DNA of 64,000 nucleotides, from the NCBI RefSeq assembly GCF_000764025.1, contig NZ_KN234747.1, positions 1-64,000 of the forward strand. The letters run 5' to 3'. The notes below the pieces were generated by a model. The model was not told where the DNA came from. It worked only from the letters and a program-made list of their open reading frames with translations, and searched no databases. Position 1 is the first letter of the stretch. Each line of letters opens with the position of its first letter. The translations under genes were made by a program, and so were the position numbers. Source of the DNA: Pseudohaliea rubra DSM 19751 (GTDB lineage Bacteria; Pseudomonadota; Gammaproteobacteria; Pseudomonadales; Halieaceae). Shown in pieces: positions 17,243 to 28,929 of the stretch.

Positions 17243-18388
17243 TTGTCCAGCCCTGCCCTTCTTGCCCTCGCCGACGGTTCCCTGTTCCGCGGCAGCGCCA
17301 TCGGCGCCGAGGGCAGTGCCGTCGGCGAGGTGGTTTTCAACACCGCCATGACCGGCTATCAGGAAATCCTCACCGACCCGTCCTATGCCCGGCAGCTGGT
17401 CACCCTGACCTATCCGCACATCGGTAACACGGGCACTAATGCCGAGGACGAGGAGTCCCGCGCTGTCTGGGCCGCGGGCCTGATAATCCGCGACCTGCCG
17501 CTCATGGCGAGCAGTTTCCGCAGTACGCGGCCTCTGGACCAGTACTTGCGCGATCAGGGTGTCGTCGCCATCGCCGGCATCGACACGCGTCGGCTGACCC
17601 GCCACCTGCGCAAGCAGGGCGCGCAGGGGGGATGCCTTGTGACCGGTGAGGCCGCTGCGGATGAGGCAGGGGCCATTGCCGCCGCGCAGGCTTTTTCGGG
17701 GCTTGCCGGTGCGGACCTCGCCCGGGAAGTCACCGTGGCTGCTGCTTATCGCTGGACCGAGGGCGGCTGGGCGCTTGGCAGCGGCTTCCGTCAGTTTCAG
17801 GAGAGCGAACAGCGCTTCCACGTCGTCGCCTATGATTTCGGCGTCAAGCGCAACATCCTGCGTATGCTGGCGGATCGCGGCTGTCGGCTCAGGGTCGTGC
17901 CGGCCGGGACCCCGGCCAGTGAAGTCCTCGCCCTGGCGCCGGATGGCGTTTTCCTGTCCAACGGCCCCGGTGATCCGGAGCCCTGCGACTATGCCATCAC
18001 TGCGATCCGGGAGTTGCTCGAAAGCGAAGTCCCTATCTTCGGTATCTGCCTCGGCCACCAGCTGCTGGCCCTGGCCAGTGGCGCGCGCACGGTGAAGATG
18101 AAGTTCGGCCATCACGGCGCCAATCACCCGGTGCAGGACCTCGAGGCCGGCACCGTGCTGATCACCAGCCAGAATCACGGCTTCGCCGTTGACGACGCCG
18201 CGCTGCCGGACTGCCTGCGGGTCACGCACCGTTCCCTCTTTGACGGGTCTCTACAGGGCATCCATCGCACCGACAGGCCCGCCTTCAGTTTCCAGGGGCA
18301 CCCGGAGGCGAGTCCGGGGCCGCACGATGCGGCTCCGCTCTTCGATCACTTCATCGAGCTTATGGCCGCGCGCGGCGCGGGGAACTGA
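17243..18388 (+). CDS. carA: Carbamoyl-phosphate synthase small subunit
   Basis: The 381-residue glutaminase subunit supplies ammonia to CarB for carbamoyl phosphate, the precursor of arginine and pyrimidines. The N-terminal CPSase domain opens with [13 protein letters not shown]. The class I amidotransferase domain has the Cys nucleophile in GICLGHQ and the His/Glu pair in [11 protein letters not shown]. The start is TTG 17243, supported by GCGGAGG 7 bases upstream and by alignment to the family N-terminus. It is 4 bases from carB. A leader terminator precedes it, so attenuation is likely. No dapB is found upstream, unlike the order in pseudomonads. Confidence 0.97.
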   Translation: MSSPALLALADGSLFRGSAIGAEGSAVGEVVFNTAMTGYQEILTDPSYARQLVTLTYPHIGNTGTNAEDEESRAVWAAGLIIRDLPLMASSFRSTRPLDQYLRDQGVVAIAGIDTRRLTRHLRKQGAQGGCLVTGEAAADEAGAIAAAQAFSGLAGADLAREVTVAAAYRWTEGGWALGSGFRQFQESEQRFHVVAYDFGVKRNILRMLADRGCRLRVVPAGTPASEVLALAPDGVFLSNGPGDPEPCDYAITAIRELLESEVPIFGICLGHQLLALASGARTVKMKFGHHGANHPVQDLEAGTVLITSQNHGFAVDDAALPDCLRVTHRSLFDGSLQGIHRTDRPAFSFQGHPEASPGPHDAAPLFDHFIELMAARGAGN

Positions 18389-18392
18389 CGCC

Positions 18393-21300
18393 ATGCCGAA
18401 ACGTACAGACATTCAAAGTATTCTCATCCTCGGCGCCGGTCCCATCGTCATCGGCCAGGCCTGCGAATTCGACTACTCCGGCGCCCAGGCCTGCAAGGCG
18501 CTGCGGGAGGAGGGCTTCCGGGTCATCCTGGTAAATTCCAACCCGGCTACGATCATGACGGATCCGTCCATGGCCGACGCCACCTACATCGAGCCGATTG
18601 AGTGGCAGACGGTGGAGCGCATCATCGAGGCCGAGAAGCCCGATGCGCTGCTCCCCACCATGGGCGGGCAGACGGCTCTCAACTGCGCGCTGGATCTGGC
18701 GCGGGAAGGGGTTCTCGAGGCCCATGGCGTGGAAATGATCGGCGCCAGCAAGGAGGCCATCGACAAGGCTGAGGACCGCGAGCTGTTCGACCAGGCCATG
18801 CGCCGCATCGGCCTCGAGACGCCGCGCGCCCAGACCGCGAATACCCTCGCGCAGGCCTATGCGGTGCTCGAGGACATCGGCTTCCCGTGCATTATCCGGC
18901 CGTCCTTCACCATGGGCGGCTCCGGTGGCGGGATCGCCTACAACCGCGACGAATTCGAGGAGATCTGCAACCGGGGCCTGGACCTCTCACCGACCAGCGA
19001 ACTGCTCATCGACGAGTCGCTTATCGGCTGGAAAGAGTTCGAGATGGAGGTGGTCCGGGACCGGAAGGACAACTGCATTATTGTCTGTTCTATTGAGAAC
19101 TTCGACGCCATGGGCGTGCACACCGGTGACTCCATCACCGTGGCGCCGGCGCAGACGCTTACCGACCGGGAATACCAGATCATGCGCAACGCCTCCCTCG
19201 CGGTGTTGCGCGAGATCGGCGTGGAAACCGGCGGTTCCAACGTACAGTTCGGCCTCGATCCGAAAACCGGCCGCATGGTTGTGATCGAAATGAACCCGCG
19301 GGTGTCCCGCTCCTCCGCGCTGGCCTCCAAAGCCACCGGTTTCCCCATCGCGAAGGTGGCTGCCAAACTTGCCGTGGGTTGCACCCTGGACGAGCTGCAG
19401 AACGAGATCACCGGTGGCGCCACGCCGGCCTCCTTCGAGCCCTCTATCGACTACGTTGTCACCAAGATCCCTCGCTTCGCCTTCGAAAAGTTCAACGCCG
19501 CGGATTCGCGGCTGACCACGCAGATGAAATCTGTGGGTGAGGTCATGGCCATGGGGCGCACCTTTCAGGAGTCCCTGCAAAAGGCGCTGCGCGGTCTCGA
19601 GGTGGGCTCCGTTGGTTTTGAGCACCGCATCGACGTCGACAATCCGGACCTGCGTGACGAACTCATCGGCGAGCTGACCAACCCGGGCCCGGATCGAATC
19701 TGGTACCTGGGCGACGCTTTCCGCGCGGGCATGGCTGTGGAAGAGGTCCATGGCTACTCCGGCGTTGATCCCTGGTTCCTGGTGCAGATCGAGGATATCG
19801 TCCGTACGGAAAACAGCCTGAAGGCGGAGGCCTTGCGTGACCTCGACGCCGCGCGGCTCTTTGCCCTCAAACGCAAGGGCTTCGCCGACGCGCGCCTTGC
19901 GGTGCTGCTTGGCGTCAGCGAGGCGGAGGTGCGCAATCACCGGCAGGAGCAGGGCGTGCGCCCCGTTTACAAGCGTGTCGATACCTGCGCGGCCGAGTTC
20001 GCCACGGCCACCGCCTATCTCTATTCCAGCTACGAGGAGGAGTGCGAGGCGGCGCCCTCGGATCGGCCCAAGATCCTGGTGCTTGGCGGCGGCCCGAACC
20101 GCATCGGCCAGGGTATCGAGTTTGACTACTGCTGCGTGCACGCCGTACTCGCCATGCGCGAAGACGGCTACGAGACCATCATGGTCAACTGCAATCCGGA
20201 GACCGTATCGACGGACTACGACACCTCCGACCGGCTCTACTTCGAGCCCGTGACCCTCGAGGATGTGCTGGAGATCGTCCAGCTGGAGCGGCCGACCGGA
20301 GTCATCGTGCAGTTCGGTGGCCAGACGCCGCTCAAGCTGGCCCGCGCCCTGGAGGCGGCGGGCGTGCCGATCATCGGCACCACACCGGACGCGATCGACC
20401 GCGCTGAGGACCGGGAGCGGTTCCAGCAGATGATCACCAAGCTGGACCTGCGCCAGCCGGCCAATACCACCGTGCGCAGCGTCGACGGGGCGCTGGCCGC
20501 GGCGGAACGCATCGGCTACCCGCTGGTCGTGCGGCCCTCCTATGTGCTCGGCGGCCGCGCCATGGAGATCGTCTACCGGGAGGAGGACCTGCTGCGTTAT
20601 CTGAAGGACGCGGTATCCGTGTCCGACGATTCGCCGGTACTGCTGGACAGCTTCCTCAGCGCGGCCATCGAGGTGGATATCGACGCGGTCTCCGACGGGG
20701 AGACGGTGGTGATCGGCGCGATCATGCAGCACATCGAACAGGCCGGCGTGCACTCGGGGGATTCCGCCTGTTCTCTCCCGCCCTACAGCCTGCCGCCGGC
20801 GGTCCAGGACGCGATGCGCGAGCAGGTGCGGCGTATGGCGCTGGAACTCGGGGTGCGCGGCTTGATGAACGTTCAGCTCGCGTGGCAGGATGGCGAGAGT
20901 TACGTCATTGAGGTCAACCCGCGCGCGTCGCGGACGGTGCCTTTTGTCTCCAAGTGTATCGGCGTGTCTCTGGCCAAGGTGGCAGCTCGCTGTATGGCCG
21001 GCACCTCCCTCGCCGACCAGGGTTTCACGGAGGAGATCGTGCCGCCCTTCTTCAGCGTGAAGGAGGCGGTAATGCCCTTCAACAAATTCCCGGGCGTCGA
21101 TCCGATTCTGGGCCCGGAGATGAAGTCCACCGGGGAGGTCATGGGCACCGGTGAGACCTTCGCCGGCGCTTTCGCCAAGGCCCAGCTGGCCGCGGGTGAT
21201 CCGCCGCCGCGCAGTGGCACGCTGCTGGTCAGTGTCCGCGACGTGGACAAGCCCGGCGCTGTGGAAGTGGCCCGGCAGATGGCGGAGCTCGGTTTCGAGC

Positions 21301-21614
21301 TTGTTGCCACCGGCGGCACCGCCCGCGCCCTGGAGGCTGCGGGTTTGACAGTGCGCCGCGTCAACAAGGTCCTCGAGGGTCGTCCGCATATCGTCGACAT
21401 GATCAAGAACGACGAGGCAGACATTATTATCAACACGACCGAGGGTCGGCGGGCCATCGCCGACTCGGCACCGATCCGGGCAAGCGCCGAGGCGCACCGG
21501 GTCTTCTACACGACGACGCTTGCGGCCGCCGAAGCGATCTGCCTGGCGCTGAAGCAGGGGAGTGACAAGGCCGTGCGGCGGCTGCAGGATCTCCACGGGA
21601 GCATGCACCGATGA
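18393..21614 (+). CDS. carB: Carbamoyl-phosphate synthase large subunit
   Basis: The 1073-residue protein has the same length as the E. coli enzyme. Two ATP-grasp halves are visible: the first starts at [14 protein letters not shown], the second at [14 protein letters not shown] (about residue 560). The C-terminal MGS-like allosteric domain ([14 protein letters not shown] onward) binds UMP/ornithine effectors in the family. It makes carbamoyl phosphate from bicarbonate, ammonia and two ATP. ATG 18393 is chosen over the longer frame that overlaps carA. It overlaps greA by ATGA. Confidence 0.98.
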   Translation: MPKRTDIQSILILGAGPIVIGQACEFDYSGAQACKALREEGFRVILVNSNPATIMTDPSMADATYIEPIEWQTVERIIEAEKPDALLPTMGGQTALNCALDLAREGVLEAHGVEMIGASKEAIDKAEDRELFDQAMRRIGLETPRAQTANTLAQAYAVLEDIGFPCIIRPSFTMGGSGGGIAYNRDEFEEICNRGLDLSPTSELLIDESLIGWKEFEMEVVRDRKDNCIIVCSIENFDAMGVHTGDSITVAPAQTLTDREYQIMRNASLAVLREIGVETGGSNVQFGLDPKTGRMVVIEMNPRVSRSSALASKATGFPIAKVAAKLAVGCTLDELQNEITGGATPASFEPSIDYVVTKIPRFAFEKFNAADSRLTTQMKSVGEVMAMGRTFQESLQKALRGLEVGSVGFEHRIDVDNPDLRDELIGELTNPGPDRIWYLGDAFRAGMAVEEVHGYSGVDPWFLVQIEDIVRTENSLKAEALRDLDAARLFALKRKGFADARLAVLLGVSEAEVRNHRQEQGVRPVYKRVDTCAAEFATATAYLYSSYEEECEAAPSDRPKILVLGGGPNRIGQGIEFDYCCVHAVLAMREDGYETIMVNCNPETVSTDYDTSDRLYFEPVTLEDVLEIVQLERPTGVIVQFGGQTPLKLARALEAAGVPIIGTTPDAIDRAEDRERFQQMITKLDLRQPANTTVRSVDGALAAAERIGYPLVVRPSYVLGGRAMEIVYREEDLLRYLKDAVSVSDDSPVLLDSFLSAAIEVDIDAVSDGETVVIGAIMQHIEQAGVHSGDSACSLPPYSLPPAVQDAMREQVRRMALELGVRGLMNVQLAWQDGESYVIEVNPRASRTVPFVSKCIGVSLAKVAARCMAGTSLADQGFTEEIVPPFFSVKEAVMPFNKFPGVDPILGPEMKSTGEVMGTGETFAGAFAKAQLAAGDPPPRSGTLLVSVRDVDKPGAVEVARQMAELGFELVATGGTARALEAAGLTVRRVNKVLEGRPHIVDMIKNDEADIIINTTEGRRAIADSAPIRASAEAHRVFYTTTLAAAEAICLALKQGSDKAVRRLQDLHGSMHR

Positions 21615-22087
21615 ACAAGGTACCGATGACCGTCCAGGGCGAGGCGGCGCTGCGCACGGAGCTTGAGCACCTGAAAAAAACCGAGCGTCCACGCATTACC
21701 CAGGCTATTGCCGAGGCCCGGGAACACGGTGATCTCAAGGAAAACGCCGAGTACCATGCGGCCCGGGAGCAGCAGAGCTTCGTCGAGGGTCGGATCATGG
21801 ACATCGAGGACAAGCTCTCTCACGCTCAGGTCATCGACGTGACCAGACTCCCCCGGACCGGCAAGGTCCTCTTCGGTACCACCGTTGCCCTGATCAACAC
21901 CGAGAGCGACGACACCGTTACCTACCGTATCGTCGGCGACGATGAGGCAGACGTGAAGCAGAACCTCATCTCTGTGAGTTCACCGATCGCCCGGGCCCTC
22001 ATCGGCAAAGAGGAGGGCGATGTGGTCGTGGTGCGGGCGCCGGGCGGCGATATCGAGTACGAGATCGACGAGGTCCGGCACGTCTGA
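21611..22087 (+). CDS. greA: Transcript cleavage factor GreA
   Basis: The 158-residue protein has the N-terminal coiled coil with the acidic tip [15 protein letters not shown] and the C-terminal FKBP-like domain. GreA enters the RNA polymerase secondary channel and stimulates cleavage of backtracked transcripts. It starts in an ATGA overlap with carB, so it is the third gene of the car operon, an arrangement shared with pseudomonads. Confidence 0.97.
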   Translation: MNKVPMTVQGEAALRTELEHLKKTERPRITQAIAEAREHGDLKENAEYHAAREQQSFVEGRIMDIEDKLSHAQVIDVTRLPRTGKVLFGTTVALINTESDDTVTYRIVGDDEADVKQNLISVSSPIARALIGKEEGDVVVVRAPGGDIEYEIDEVRHV

Positions 22088-22134
22088 GGCCCGGGCCAGC
22101 CGGGCGCAGCACCGCGGCCGGTGGCGTGCGCTCG

Positions 22135-22452
22135 TCAGAGTGTGCGCTGGAGGTTGGAGAGGCGCGGATCTGCCTCGGGGTTCTTCCGCAGTAGCAGCAG
22201 GACATTGCCGATGGATTGCACGAGCAGGGCGCCGCTGGCCTCACAGAGCGCAGCCGCAACAGCGGCCCGGGCATCCCGATCGCCGGCGGCGACCTTGACC
22301 TTGATCAGTTCGTGGTCAGCCAGAGCGCGCTCCAGCTCCGCCAGAACACCGTCACTCACGCCCTTGCCGGCCACCGTGACCACGGGCTTCAGCCGGTGCC
22401 CGAGGGCGCGCCACTGGCGCAGCTGCTGCTTGCTGGGTGAAGGCGTTGCCAT
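22135..22452 (-). CDS. yhbY: CRM-domain RNA-binding protein YhbY
   Basis: A 105-residue single CRM domain. The GxxG loop reads [10 protein letters not shown], preceded by [11 protein letters not shown], and HELIKVKV follows. YhbY associates with the pre-50S ribosome. It lies alone on the minus strand between greA and rlmE, the same inverted placement as in E. coli, and diverges from rlmE across 72 bases that should hold both promoters. Confidence 0.94.
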   Translation of the reverse strand: MATPSPSKQQLRQWRALGHRLKPVVTVAGKGVSDGVLAELERALADHELIKVKVAAGDRDARAAVAAALCEASGALLVQSIGNVLLLLRKNPEADPRLSNLQRTL

Positions 22453-22524
22453 CGTTGGAGGTCTCTCGCGCCGGGGCGGCGCAGTCTACACGAGCCGCGC
22501 CCACGACGGAAAGGGTGGCCGCTG

Positions 22525-23172
22525 ATGGCTAAAAAGCGCTCGTCGAGCAAGGCCTGGCTGCGGGAACATCGGGAAGACCCTTACGTCCAGCGCGCGCAGC
22601 GCGAGGGTTACCGCTCCCGGGCCTGCTACAAACTGCTTGAACTCCAGCAGCGGGACCGGCTCATCCGGCGTGCCATGACCGTGGTGGATCTCGGCAGCGC
22701 GCCGGGCGGCTGGTCGCAGGTGGCGGCGGAGCTGGTCGGTGACAGCGGGCGTGTGGTGGCCTCGGATATCCTGCCCATGGACAACCTGGCAGGCGTGACT
22801 TTCATCCAGGGGGACTTCACGGAAGACGCGGTATTTGATGCGATCTGTGGCGAACTTGCGGGCAAGGGGGCAGACGTTGTGCTTTCCGATATGGCCCCGA
22901 ACATGAGCGGCATGACCGCCGTGGATCAACCTCGGGCCATGCTGCTCGCCGAGCTGGCCCTTGACCTCGCCCGGCGCATGCTGCGCCCCGGCGGCGCCTT
23001 CGCCTGCAAGGTCTTTCAGGGCGAGGGCTTCGATACGCTGCTTGCCAGCGCCCGTAGCGGCTTCGAGCGGGTGCATACGCGCAAGCCGGCGGCGTCCCGG
23101 CCGCGCTCGCGGGAAGTTTACCTCGTGGCCATCGGCGCCATTGAAAACCCGCTGGATGCCCCGACATCATAG
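22525..23172 (+). CDS. rlmE: 23S rRNA (uridine-2'-O) methyltransferase RlmE
   Basis: The 215-residue Rossmann methyltransferase has the SAM loop [13 protein letters not shown]. The K-D-K-E catalytic set is visible as Lys in YKLLEL, Asp in [10 protein letters not shown], Lys in FACKVFQGE and Glu in SREVYLV. It methylates U2552 in the ribosomal A loop. ATG 22525 has AAGGGTGG upstream. It precedes ftsH by about 150 bases, as in other gammaproteobacteria, where the pair forms a heat-shock unit. Confidence 0.96.
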   Translation: MAKKRSSSKAWLREHREDPYVQRAQREGYRSRACYKLLELQQRDRLIRRAMTVVDLGSAPGGWSQVAAELVGDSGRVVASDILPMDNLAGVTFIQGDFTEDAVFDAICGELAGKGADVVLSDMAPNMSGMTAVDQPRAMLLAELALDLARRMLRPGGAFACKVFQGEGFDTLLASARSGFERVHTRKPAASRPRSREVYLVAIGAIENPLDAPTS

Positions 23173-23321
23173 AGGTCAGAGACGCTGCGGCCTGAAATGC
23201 GTAGCAACAGACTGCAGGTGGCGGCTGGGGCCGGCCAGCTCATGCGCTATACTGGGGTGGAAATCACGCGGCGGTGCCCGCCGCGCGGCGCCGCTGGCGC
23301 CGGCAACGAGAGGTAACGGCA

Positions 23322-25262
23322 TTGAACGACATGGCAAAAAATCTGCTCCTGTGGCTCGTGATCGCGGCGGTCCTGCTGTCGATCTTCAACAATTTCAATA
23401 TGCAGAGCCCCACGGAGCGTCTCGTCTACTCCGAATTCATCGAGGAGATCCAGCAGGATCGCGTTGAGAAGGTGGTCATTGACGGCCTGACGATCAACGG
23501 CACCCGCTATGACGGCTCCTACTTCGAGACGACCCGGCCGATGGTCGAGGATCCGAAGCTTATCGATGACCTCCTTACCCACAACGTCGAAGTCGAGGGC
23601 CGCGAGCCGGAGCAGCAGTCTGTCTGGACGCAGCTGCTCGTCGCCAGCTTCCCGATCCTCATCATTATTGCGGTGTTCATGTTCTTCATGCGCCAGATGC
23701 AGGGCGGCGCCGGCGGTCGCGGCGGGCCGATGAGCTTTGGCAAGAGCAAGGCCCGGCTTTTGGGTGAAGACCAGATCACCACCACTTTTGCCGACGTCGC
23801 CGGCTGCGACGAGGCCAAGGAGGATGTTCAGGAGCTCGTTGAATTCCTGCGTGACCCGAGCCGGTTCCAGAAGCTGGGCGGTCGCATTCCCCGCGGCGTG
23901 CTTATGGTAGGCCAGCCCGGCACCGGTAAGACGCTCCTTGCCAAGGCGATTGCAGGCGAGGCCAAGGTGCCCTTCTTTTCCATCTCCGGTTCCGACTTCG
24001 TCGAGATGTTCGTGGGTGTGGGTGCCTCCCGGGTACGCGACATGTTCGAGCAGGCGAAGAAGCAGGCGCCCTGCATCATCTTCATCGACGAGATCGATGC
24101 TGTCGGCCGACACCGGGGCGCCGGCCTCGGCGGCGGCCACGACGAGCGTGAGCAGACGCTGAACCAGCTGCTGGTAGAGATGGACGGCTTCGAGGTCAAC
24201 GATGGCGTCATCGTTATTGCTGCCACCAACCGCCCGGACGTCCTCGATCCCGCGCTGTTGCGCCCGGGCCGCTTTGATCGCCAGGTCGTCGTGGGGCTTC
24301 CTGACATCCGCGGCCGGGAGCAGATTCTCAAAGTGCACATGCGCAAGGTGCCTCTTTCCGAAGACGTGGATGCCTCACGTATTGCCCGCGGTTGTCCTGG
24401 CTTCTCCGGCGCGGATCTCGCCAACCTGGTTAATGAGGCTGCGCTCTTTGCTGCCCGTGCCGGCGTCCGTACCGTGGGCATGACCCAGTTCGAGCTCGCC
24501 AAGGACAAGATCATGATGGGCGCCGAGCGCAAGTCCATGGTCATGTCCGAGCACGAAAAGCGGAATACGGCCTATCACGAAGCCGGTCACGCCATTGTCG
24601 GGCGGCTTGTTCCCGAGCACGATCCTGTCTACAAGGTCAGCATCATTCCCCGGGGCCGCGCGCTGGGTGTAACCATGTTTCTGCCTGAGGAGGACCGCTA
24701 CAGTCATAGCCGGCGGCACATCGTCAGCCAGATCTGCAGCCTCTTCGGTGGCCGCATCGCCGAGGAAATGACCCTCGGCAAGGACGGGATTACTACCGGG
24801 GCGTCCAACGACATTCAGCGTGCTACGGAGCTGGCCCGGAACATGGTCACCAAGTGGGGCCTGTCCGAGAAGATGGGTCCGCTCCTTTACGACGAGGGCG
24901 GCGATGAACCCTTCCTCGGCCGCAGTGCCGCGCAGCCGCACAACGCCATGTCCGACGAGACCGCCAAGCAGATTGATGCGGAAGTGCGCTCGATCATCGA
25001 TGAGTGCTACGCCACGGCGACGCGGATTCTTGAGGAAAACATCGATAAGCTGCATGTCATGGCTGAGGCATTGATGACCTACGAGACCATCGATGCGGGC
25101 CAGATCGATGACATCATGGCCGGCCGGCAGCCGCGCGAGCCCGAGGGCTGGGGCGGCAGCAGTGGCGGCCCCAGCGGCCCGAGTGCCGTCGATGGTGACG
25201 ATCGCGCGACGGATGGTGACAAGCCGACCACGCCCATAGGCGGCCCCGCGAGCGAGCACTGA
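23322..25262 (+). CDS. ftsH: Membrane-bound ATP-dependent zinc metalloprotease FtsH
   Basis: The 646-residue protein has two N-terminal membrane helices (about 6-23 and 103-123) around a periplasmic domain. An AAA module follows: Walker A GQPGTGKT, with Gln where most FtsH have Pro, Walker [10 protein letters not shown] and [20 protein letters not shown]. The zinc site is [10 protein letters not shown]. It degrades unassembled membrane proteins and regulators such as LpxC and RpoH in E. coli. TTG 23322 is preferred to ATG 23331 because GAGAGG lies 8 bases upstream and the resulting start matches E. coli. The Gly/Ser/Asp-rich tail is low complexity. Confidence 0.97.
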   Translation: MNDMAKNLLLWLVIAAVLLSIFNNFNMQSPTERLVYSEFIEEIQQDRVEKVVIDGLTINGTRYDGSYFETTRPMVEDPKLIDDLLTHNVEVEGREPEQQSVWTQLLVASFPILIIIAVFMFFMRQMQGGAGGRGGPMSFGKSKARLLGEDQITTTFADVAGCDEAKEDVQELVEFLRDPSRFQKLGGRIPRGVLMVGQPGTGKTLLAKAIAGEAKVPFFSISGSDFVEMFVGVGASRVRDMFEQAKKQAPCIIFIDEIDAVGRHRGAGLGGGHDEREQTLNQLLVEMDGFEVNDGVIVIAATNRPDVLDPALLRPGRFDRQVVVGLPDIRGREQILKVHMRKVPLSEDVDASRIARGCPGFSGADLANLVNEAALFAARAGVRTVGMTQFELAKDKIMMGAERKSMVMSEHEKRNTAYHEAGHAIVGRLVPEHDPVYKVSIIPRGRALGVTMFLPEEDRYSHSRRHIVSQICSLFGGRIAEEMTLGKDGITTGASNDIQRATELARNMVTKWGLSEKMGPLLYDEGGDEPFLGRSAAQPHNAMSDETAKQIDAEVRSIIDECYATATRILEENIDKLHVMAEALMTYETIDAGQIDDIMAGRQPREPEGWGGSSGGPSGPSAVDGDDRATDGDKPTTPIGGPASEH

Positions 25263-25298
25263 TCGGCCCCCCGGGGCCGTGAGCCCGTCGGCGCGGCG

Positions 25299-26162
25299 GT
25301 GAGTACCGCACCGGTACTTCTCGGCGGGGGGCGCAGCCTGTCCCTCGCCCGTCCCCGCGTCATGGGGATTCTGAACGTTACCCCCGATTCCTTTTCAGAC
25401 GGTGGCCAGCTTTATCGCGAGGGTTGCGCTGATCTCGATGCAATCCTGTGGCGAGCGGAGGCCATGGTCTCCGCCGGTGCTGCCTTGCTTGATATCGGTG
25501 GCGAATCGACCCGCCCCGGGGCCGCGCCAGTGTCCGAGGACGAGGAGCTTGCCCGGGTGGTGCCCGTCGTCGAGGCTCTCGCCGGGCGCGTCGACGCCAT
25601 GCTCTCAGTGGATACCAGCACCGCGGCGGTGATGCATGCTGCGGCGGCTGCAGGTGCCCACCTTATCAATGATGTTCGCGCGCTCCAGCGCCCCGGTGCC
25701 CTGGCAGCGGCTGCGGCGAGCGGCCTGCCGGTCTGCCTGATGCATATGCAGGGCACCCCGGAAACGATGCAGGCTGACCCCCGTTACGTGGACGTGGTCG
25801 CGGACGTGGAGGCCTTTCTGGAGCGTCGGTCAGCCGCATGCCTGGCGGCGGGGATTGAGCGTGATGCCATCCTGCTCGACCCGGGTTTCGGCTTCGGTAA
25901 GTCCGTAGCGCACAATCTGTCGCTGTTAAAGGCGCTGCCGCGTCTCGGATCGCTGGGTTTCCCCCTCCTGGTCGGATTGTCGCGCAAGTCCCTCATTGCT
26001 AAGCTCCTCGACCGTTCCGTTGACCAGCGATTGCCGGCCAGCCTCGCCCTCGCGGTGCTTGCCGCAGAGCGCGGTGCCCGGATCATCCGCGTCCACGACG
26101 TTGCAGAAACGGCAGATGCGCTCGCCATGGTGGCGGCGCTCGCAGAGGCAGGAGGCCCATGA
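25299..26162 (+). CDS. folP: Dihydropteroate synthase
   Basis: The 287-residue TIM barrel makes 7,8-dihydropteroate from p-aminobenzoate and the hydroxymethyl-dihydropterin diphosphate made by FolK, the sulfonamide target. Signatures [14 protein letters not shown] and [11 protein letters not shown] are intact, as are DPGFGFGK and GLSRKS. The start is GTG 25299, 36 bases after ftsH. It overlaps glmM by ATGA, so these two are coupled. Confidence 0.97.
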   Translation: MSTAPVLLGGGRSLSLARPRVMGILNVTPDSFSDGGQLYREGCADLDAILWRAEAMVSAGAALLDIGGESTRPGAAPVSEDEELARVVPVVEALAGRVDAMLSVDTSTAAVMHAAAAAGAHLINDVRALQRPGALAAAAASGLPVCLMHMQGTPETMQADPRYVDVVADVEAFLERRSAACLAAGIERDAILLDPGFGFGKSVAHNLSLLKALPRLGSLGFPLLVGLSRKSLIAKLLDRSVDQRLPASLALAVLAAERGARIIRVHDVAETADALAMVAALAEAGGP

Positions 26163-27508
26163 GCAAACGCTACTTTGGTACCGACGGTATTCGCGGTACC
26201 GTCGGCACGGCACCGATCACGCCCGATTTCATGCTCAAGCTTGGCTGGGCCTGTGGTCGGGTGTTCTCGGACCGCTCTCCCGGGCCGGGCCGCTGCACGG
26301 TCATCATCGGCAAGGATACCCGGGTGTCCGGCTATATGTTCGAGTCGGCGCTGGAGGCCGGTCTCGTGGCTGCCGGTGTGGATGTGAAGCTGCTCGGCCC
26401 CATGCCGACCCCTGCAGTTGCGCTCATGACCCGCACCCAGCAGGCCGACGCGGGCATTGTCATCAGCGCTTCGCACAATGCTTTCGAAGACAACGGCATC
26501 AAGTTTTTCTCCGCCGAGGGCGCCAAGCTGCCCGATGACGTGGAGCTGGCCATCGAGGCCATGCTCGACAGGCCGCTGGAGACGGTGCCTCCGCGGTTCA
26601 TCGGCAAGGCGGTGCGCGTTGTTGATGCCGCCGGTCGCTACATCGAGTTCTGCAAGAGTACAGTGCCCGAGGGCTTCAGCCTCCGCGGTCTGCGCATTGC
26701 CGTTGATTGCGCCCACGGCGCGACCTATGCGATTGCGCCGGCGGTGTTTGCCGAACTCGGCGCCGAGGTCTTGCCCATGGGTGCCACGCCCGATGGCTTC
26801 AATATCAACGAGGGCGTTGGTTCCACGGACATGGCGTCCCTCACCGCCCTGGTGCGCGCCCAGGGCGCTGACCTCGGGATCGCCTTCGACGGCGATGGCG
26901 ACCGTGTGCTGTTCGCGGATGAGCGGGGCACGGTCGTGGACGGTGATGAGCTTCTTTTTATTATCGCCATGCATCGTCTCGCCCTGGGGACGGCCGATGC
27001 CGGCGTGGTCGGTACGCTGATGTCAAACCTCGGTCTGGAGCTCGCCCTGCGCGCTGCGGGGCTCGATTTCGCACGTACGCCGGTCGGCGATCGCTACGTG
27101 CGCGAACGCATGGCCGCCGAGGGCTGGCACCTGGGCGGCGAAGGTTCCGGGCATATCATCTGCAGCGACGTGACAACTACGGGCGACGGCATCGTGGCCG
27201 CCCTGCAGGTGCTCCAGGCCGTTCGCGCCGCCGACAGGCCCCTGTCGGCCCTCGCTGCCGGCATGAGTCGCCTGCCCCAGTGTCTGGTCAATGTGCGCCG
27301 GGAAGGCGACGGTGCCCTCGAGGGCAACGGCCGGGTGGCCGCCGCCGTGGCGTCGGTGGAGGCGGAGCTCGGTGATGCGGGTCGCGTGTTGCTGCGACCG
27401 TCGGGTACGGAGCCGGTTGTGCGGGTCATGGTCGAGGGCCGCGATGCGGCCCAGGTGGCGTCGCTTTGCGAGCGCCTGGCGGCGGAAGTGGCGCGCGGCC
27501 TTGCCTGA
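26159..27508 (+). CDS. glmM: Phosphoglucosamine mutase
   Basis: The 449-residue enzyme converts glucosamine-6-P to glucosamine-1-P for peptidoglycan and lipopolysaccharide. The phosphoserine loop [12 protein letters not shown] (Ser about 102), the metal loop AFDGDGDR and the C-terminal phosphate loop [12 protein letters not shown] are all present. It starts in an ATGA overlap with folP. The gene order ftsH-folP-glmM-tpiA is the gammaproteobacterial one. Confidence 0.97.
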   Translation: MSKRYFGTDGIRGTVGTAPITPDFMLKLGWACGRVFSDRSPGPGRCTVIIGKDTRVSGYMFESALEAGLVAAGVDVKLLGPMPTPAVALMTRTQQADAGIVISASHNAFEDNGIKFFSAEGAKLPDDVELAIEAMLDRPLETVPPRFIGKAVRVVDAAGRYIEFCKSTVPEGFSLRGLRIAVDCAHGATYAIAPAVFAELGAEVLPMGATPDGFNINEGVGSTDMASLTALVRAQGADLGIAFDGDGDRVLFADERGTVVDGDELLFIIAMHRLALGTADAGVVGTLMSNLGLELALRAAGLDFARTPVGDRYVRERMAAEGWHLGGEGSGHIICSDVTTTGDGIVAALQVLQAVRAADRPLSALAAGMSRLPQCLVNVRREGDGALEGNGRVAAAVASVEAELGDAGRVLLRPSGTEPVVRVMVEGRDAAQVASLCERLAAEVARGLA

Positions 27509-27580
27509 GGGCGGATTCGCGCTTGTCTCCCCAGGTGGTCTTGGGTACCATTGCGCCCCTTTCCGAGCCGGGTGCTAGCG

Positions 27581-28327
27581 ATGCGACGTTCCTTGGTTGC
27601 TGGAAACTGGAAGATGCACGGGTCGCTGGCGGCGAACCGTAGCCTGCTTGAAGGGCTGGTAGCGGCCGGGTTGCCGGACGCCGTTGAGGCGCTGGTGTGC
27701 CCGCCTTATGCCTATCTGCAGCAGGTGGCTGCGCTCTGCGCCGGCGGTGCCCTTGCCGTTGGTGCTCAGGATTGCAGCCATATGGCGGAAGGCGCTTACA
27801 CTGGTGAGGTGTCGGCCCCCATGCTGGCTGACCTGGGCTGTGGCTGGGTGATCCTGGGTCACTCGGAGCGGCGCCAGTACCACCGGGAGACGTCGCCGCT
27901 GATCGCTGCCAAGCTCAGCGCTGCAGCCAGGGCGGGCCTTGCGCCCATTGTCTGCGTCGGAGAGACGCTGGAGCAGCGCGAGGGTGGCGAAGCCGAAGCC
28001 GTCGTGGCCGCGCAGCTTGAGGGTGCCCTGGCCGACGAGCCCCGGGCACCCGGACTGGTAATCGCCTATGAGCCCGTGTGGGCCATCGGCACGGGGCTTA
28101 CCGCGAGCCCTGGCGAGGCGCAGGGCATGCATGCGTTTATCCGCGACTGCCTGGCCGACCTTGTGGAGAACGCCCAGGCGGTTCGGCTGCTTTACGGCGG
28201 CAGCGTAAAGGCCGACAACGCAGCAGCTTTATTTGCGTGTCCGGATATTGACGGCGCGCTGGTGGGGGGCGCCTCGCTTGACGCGGAGGCTTTCACCGCG
28301 ATCGTTTGCGCCGCCGCCGAAGACTGA
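27581..28327 (+). CDS. tpiA: Triosephosphate isomerase
   Basis: The 248-residue TIM barrel interconverts dihydroxyacetone phosphate and glyceraldehyde-3-P. The active residues are Lys in GNWKMHG, His in GHSERRQ and Glu in AYEPVWAIGTG, and the phosphate loop LYGGSVK is intact. ATG 27581 aligns with the family N-terminus; the frame could extend 10 codons upstream but has no ribosome-binding site there. Location between glmM and secG is shared with pseudomonads but not E. coli. Confidence 0.97.
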   Translation: MRRSLVAGNWKMHGSLAANRSLLEGLVAAGLPDAVEALVCPPYAYLQQVAALCAGGALAVGAQDCSHMAEGAYTGEVSAPMLADLGCGWVILGHSERRQYHRETSPLIAAKLSAAARAGLAPIVCVGETLEQREGGEAEAVVAAQLEGALADEPRAPGLVIAYEPVWAIGTGLTASPGEAQGMHAFIRDCLADLVENAQAVRLLYGGSVKADNAAALFACPDIDGALVGGASLDAEAFTAIVCAAAED

Positions 28328-28351
28328 AGCCCGGACACGGGCAGGGGAGTT

Positions 28352-28747
28352 ATGGAACAGATTGTTCTGATCGTGCATCTGCTGCTGGCGCTGGCCATCA
28401 TCGGCCTGATCATGCTGCAGCAGGGCAAGGGCGCAGATATGGGTGCGTCCTTTGGTGCCGGGGCGTCACAGACGCTCCTCGGCAGTACGGGCAGCGCCAA
28501 TGTGCTGACCCGGACCACGGCCTGGCTGGTGGCGGCTTTCTTCGCTACCAGTTTCGGTCTCGCGATCATCGCTACGGGAAAGACGCGAAGCGTCAACGAC
28601 GTGGATATCGTTGTACCGGCGTCGCAGCAGCGGCCGGCGCTTGAGGATGCGCCCGCTGATGACCTGCCGGCGGTGGAGACGGGTGACGTGCCGTCAGCGG
28701 CGCCGGCAGAGGGAGATTTCCCCGGCGCAGACATTCCCGAAGCGTAA
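28352..28747 (+). CDS. secG: Preprotein translocase subunit SecG
   Basis: A 131-residue protein with two membrane helices (about 3-22 and 55-73). Between them is the family loop LQQGKGADMGASFGAGASQTLLGSTG. SecG aids SecYE-SecA protein export. The C-terminal 50 residues form an acidic, Ala/Pro-rich tail typical of the gammaproteobacterial protein. ATG 28352 follows GGGGAG. It is followed 30 bases later by tRNALeu. Confidence 0.96.
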   Translation: MEQIVLIVHLLLALAIIGLIMLQQGKGADMGASFGAGASQTLLGSTGSANVLTRTTAWLVAAFFATSFGLAIIATGKTRSVNDVDIVVPASQQRPALEDAPADDLPAVETGDVPSAAPAEGDFPGADIPEA

Positions 28748-28777
28748 GTAGCACGGTAGACTAGACAAGTTGAACAA

Positions 28778-28863
28778 GCCGAAGTGGTGGAATTGGTAGA
28801 CACGCTATCTTGAGGGGGTAGTGAGCTATGCTCGTGGGGGTTCAAGTCCCCCCTTCGGCACCA
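28778..28863 (+). tRNA. leuU: tRNA-Leu (anticodon GAG), CCA encoded
   Basis: This 86-nt class II tRNA has acceptor GCCGAAG pairing with CTTCGGC, D arm GGTGGAATTGGTAGACAC, anticodon arm CTATC-TTGAGGG-GGTAG giving anticodon GAG, a variable arm, and the T arm GGGGGTTCAAGTCCCCC. The position after secG matches leuU in E. coli. The last 20 or so bases are repeated 86 bases downstream. Confidence 0.96.
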
Positions 28864-28867
28864 AACA
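28844..28867 (+). repeat. 24-bp direct repeat, copy 1 (3' end of tRNALeu)
   Basis: The T-arm 3' side, acceptor strand, CCA and four following bases of tRNALeu form the first copy of an identical 24-base direct repeat. Confidence 0.9.
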
Positions 28868-28929
28868 CAACAAGTCGAGGGATATGCTCCGCTGCGCGGA
28901 GTGCTCGTGGGGCCCTGGCCGGGCGCGTT

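Noticed and set aside
18987-21692. 901-codon minus-strand frame
   Set aside because: Mirror of carB, which is full length with all motifs.
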